Shown one piece after another: positions 62,920-64,000 of a DNA stretch of 64,000 nucleotides. The stretch spans positions 149,401 to 213,400 of the forward strand of contig JAEUPL010000021.1 of assembly GCA_016790165.1 (NCBI GenBank). The letters are read 5' to 3'. The notes beneath the pieces were generated by a model that searched no databases, was not told the DNA's origin, and was given only the letters and a program-made list of their open reading frames with translations. The DNA is from Burkholderiales bacterium. GTDB taxonomy: Bacteria; Pseudomonadota; Gammaproteobacteria; Burkholderiales; Casimicrobiaceae. A program made the translations under genes and the position numbers. Every line of letters begins with the position of its first letter. Position 1 is the first letter of the stretch.

Positions 62920-63864
62920 ATGCTGAGCCGCGTCGCCTCCCACCTCTACTGGATGAGCCGTTACCTCGAGCGCGCCGAAAACATGGCGCGTATTCTCGAT
63001 GTCACGCAGTCGCTCGCGATGCTCGACCGCTCGGCCGATTCCGGCGGCGCCATGACGCCGATCGTGATCACTGAAGCGCAGGCGGAGTTCGCCGCGACCC
63101 ACCTGCCCGCGACGTACGAAAACGTCGTCGCCTTCCTCGCCTGGGATCGCCAGCACCCCTCCTCCATCCGCAACTGCATCGAGTCCACGCGCGAGAACGC
63201 CCGTGCGGTGCGTGGCTCCATCACCAGCGAGATGTGGGAAAACATCAACGACACCTGGATCGCCTTCCAGGAAAAGTCGCGCAGCATCAATCCGCTGATG
63301 ACCGGCAACGAATTTTTCGAATGGGTCAAGGAGCGCTCGCATCTCTTCCGCGGCATCACCTTCGCCACCGCGCGGCGTGACCAGCCGTATCACTTCGTTC
63401 GTCTCGGCACCTTCATCGAACGCGCCGACAACACGGCGCGCATCCTAAACGTGAAGTACGCCGACGAGGCACCCGATACGTTTGAGGAAACGGAAGTCGA
63501 CAAGGAAACCGACTACTACAGGCTTTCTGCGGTGCTGCGCTCGGTCTCCGCGCTCGAAGCCTATCGCGATACCTATCGCGACGTGATCGACGCCCGCCGC
63601 GTCGCCGAGATCATGATCTTCGACCCGAAACTGCCACGCTCACTACGCTACTGCATGGACGAAGCCACCGCAGTCATCGACAGCCTGCCCACCGAGAGCA
63701 GCCGCATCCCGCGCCGCATCGTTGCTGAAATCAACGCCAAGCTACGCTACGGCACCATCGACGAAGTGCTCGACTACGGCCTCAAGCGCTACCTCGCTGA
63801 TTTCCTGATGGATATGGTCAAGCTCGGGGGTTCGGTGAATGCGGCTTATATGGAGACGCGCTAG
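62920..63864 (+). CDS. Alpha-E (DUF403) domain protein
   Basis: 314 residues, all-helical alpha-E family. MLSRVASHLYWMSRYLERAENMARILDVTQ is the signature N-terminus, with a second ERADNTARILNVKY element. Its ATG lies two bases after the ATP-grasp stop and its ribosome site (GGGAGG) is inside that gene. Its TAG stop is contained in the GCTAGC target of the IS481-family element, so the insertion left the protein intact but separates it from whatever gene followed, probably the transglutaminase of this operon type. Confidence 0.93.
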   Translation: MLSRVASHLYWMSRYLERAENMARILDVTQSLAMLDRSADSGGAMTPIVITEAQAEFAATHLPATYENVVAFLAWDRQHPSSIRNCIESTRENARAVRGSITSEMWENINDTWIAFQEKSRSINPLMTGNEFFEWVKERSHLFRGITFATARRDQPYHFVRLGTFIERADNTARILNVKYADEAPDTFEETEVDKETDYYRLSAVLRSVSALEAYRDTYRDVIDARRVAEIMIFDPKLPRSLRYCMDEATAVIDSLPTESSRIPRRIVAEINAKLRYGTIDEVLDYGLKRYLADFLMDMVKLGGSVNAAYMETR

Positions 63865-64000
63865 CTGTTAAGTTGCAATAGGTTCTTCCCGCTGAGTCGG
63901 GAAGCTGGAGGCTTGTGGCCCAAGGCCGAATGGGGCCTGCGGGCGTTGTAGTAGGCCAGGAAGGACGGCAGCCAAGCGGTGCGCTCGGCGCTGTTGTTCC
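63861..64000 (-). CDS. IS481-family transposase, C-terminal part (cut by window edge)
   Basis: Reading leftward from the window end, the last 46 codons give an integrase-core C-terminus of the IS481/IS3 kind: FLAYYNARRPHSALGHKPP, then a Leu/Asn-rich end LLQLNS and a TAG stop at 63863-63861. Its final codons run through the terminal inverted repeat, as in IS481. The transposase stop overlaps the stop of the alpha-E gene on the other strand. Confidence 0.88.
   Translation of the reverse strand, partial: NNSAERTAWLPSFLAYYNARRPHSALGHKPPASRLSGKNLLQLNS
63866..64000. mobile_element. IS481-family insertion sequence, left end
   Basis: The element begins with TGTTAAGTTGCAATAGGTTC, similar in pattern to the IS481 end. 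It directly abuts GCTAGC (63860-63865), which fits the NCTAGN target duplicated by IS481. The right end is outside the window, so the duplication cannot be checked here. Confidence 0.8.

Overview
This window reads as chromosome of a GC-rich betaproteobacterium, most likely Burkholderiales or a close relative. The basis is the mix of genes: an exbB-exbD pair, glnS, xseA, a Bug-family (TctC) receptor, a phasin with its PhaR repressor, rimO, malate synthase and a LolC/LolD system. Coding density is high. I see no tRNA, rRNA or CRISPR array. One insertion sequence is entered at the very end.

Layout. 0-3 kb: exbB/exbD (possibly with the first codons of lpxK) and glnS, minus strand. 3.3-11.7 kb: xseA, then a four-gene plus-strand run of secreted proteins (DUF1800, Tat-signal DUF1501, a cytochrome-c-like/Ig-like/DUF5648 protein) and an ApbE-type flavin transferase. 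12-18 kb: PhoH-family PIN-ATPase, an orphan Bug receptor, two tandem orphan ParA-like ATPases, an S9 peptidase. 18.4-22 kb: a minus-strand operon of DUF47, Pit phosphate permease, LytS-type kinase and LytTR regulator. 22-28 kb: DUF72, a cupredoxin-like protein, a small HELAH-motif membrane protein, rimO, phaR and a phasin gene whose promoter is bracketed by two PhaR-type palindromes.

28.4-46.8 kb is the most interesting part: two divergent operons for organophosphonate and amine catabolism around one control region with a perfect 20-bp palindrome. Leftward: GntR/FCD regulator, phosphonoacetate hydrolase (phnA), phosphonoacetaldehyde dehydrogenase (phnY), a PhnZ/TmpB-like HD-domain diiron oxygenase, a DMT permease, a dimethylglycine-dehydrogenase-like FAD/folate enzyme and a Nudix protein. 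Rightward: an aminoethylphosphonate-type ABC importer, AEP transaminase (phnW), a glutamine-synthetase-like ligase, an iron-type alcohol dehydrogenase, an aldehyde dehydrogenase and a HAD phosphatase. AEP can be followed from import to acetate, phosphate and alanine (PhnW, PhnY, PhnA). The HD oxygenase, which has no 2-oxoglutarate dioxygenase partner here, together with the DMGDH-like enzyme suggests a second branch for hydroxylated or N-methylated aminophosphonates. The ligase/ADH/ALDH set suggests a gamma-glutamyl alkanolamine route or hydroxyethylphosphonate oxidation.

46.8-64 kb: a TPR signalling protein flanked by inverted copies of a MITE-like repeat, an aminotransferase, DUF3501, malate synthase, a PAS-GGDEF-EAL protein, an RCC1-repeat protein with C-terminal EF-hand-like domains related to the N-terminus of the DUF1800 protein, a DMT transporter, lolD/lolC, and a circularly permuted ATP-grasp/alpha-E pair. 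The alpha-E stop codon lies inside the CTAG target of an IS481-family element that runs off the window. A dispersed intergenic repeat (boxes AACAGCTTTT, AAGTCGACT and AAAAGCTGAT) occurs at about 11.8, 28.3, 47.0 and 61.2 kb.
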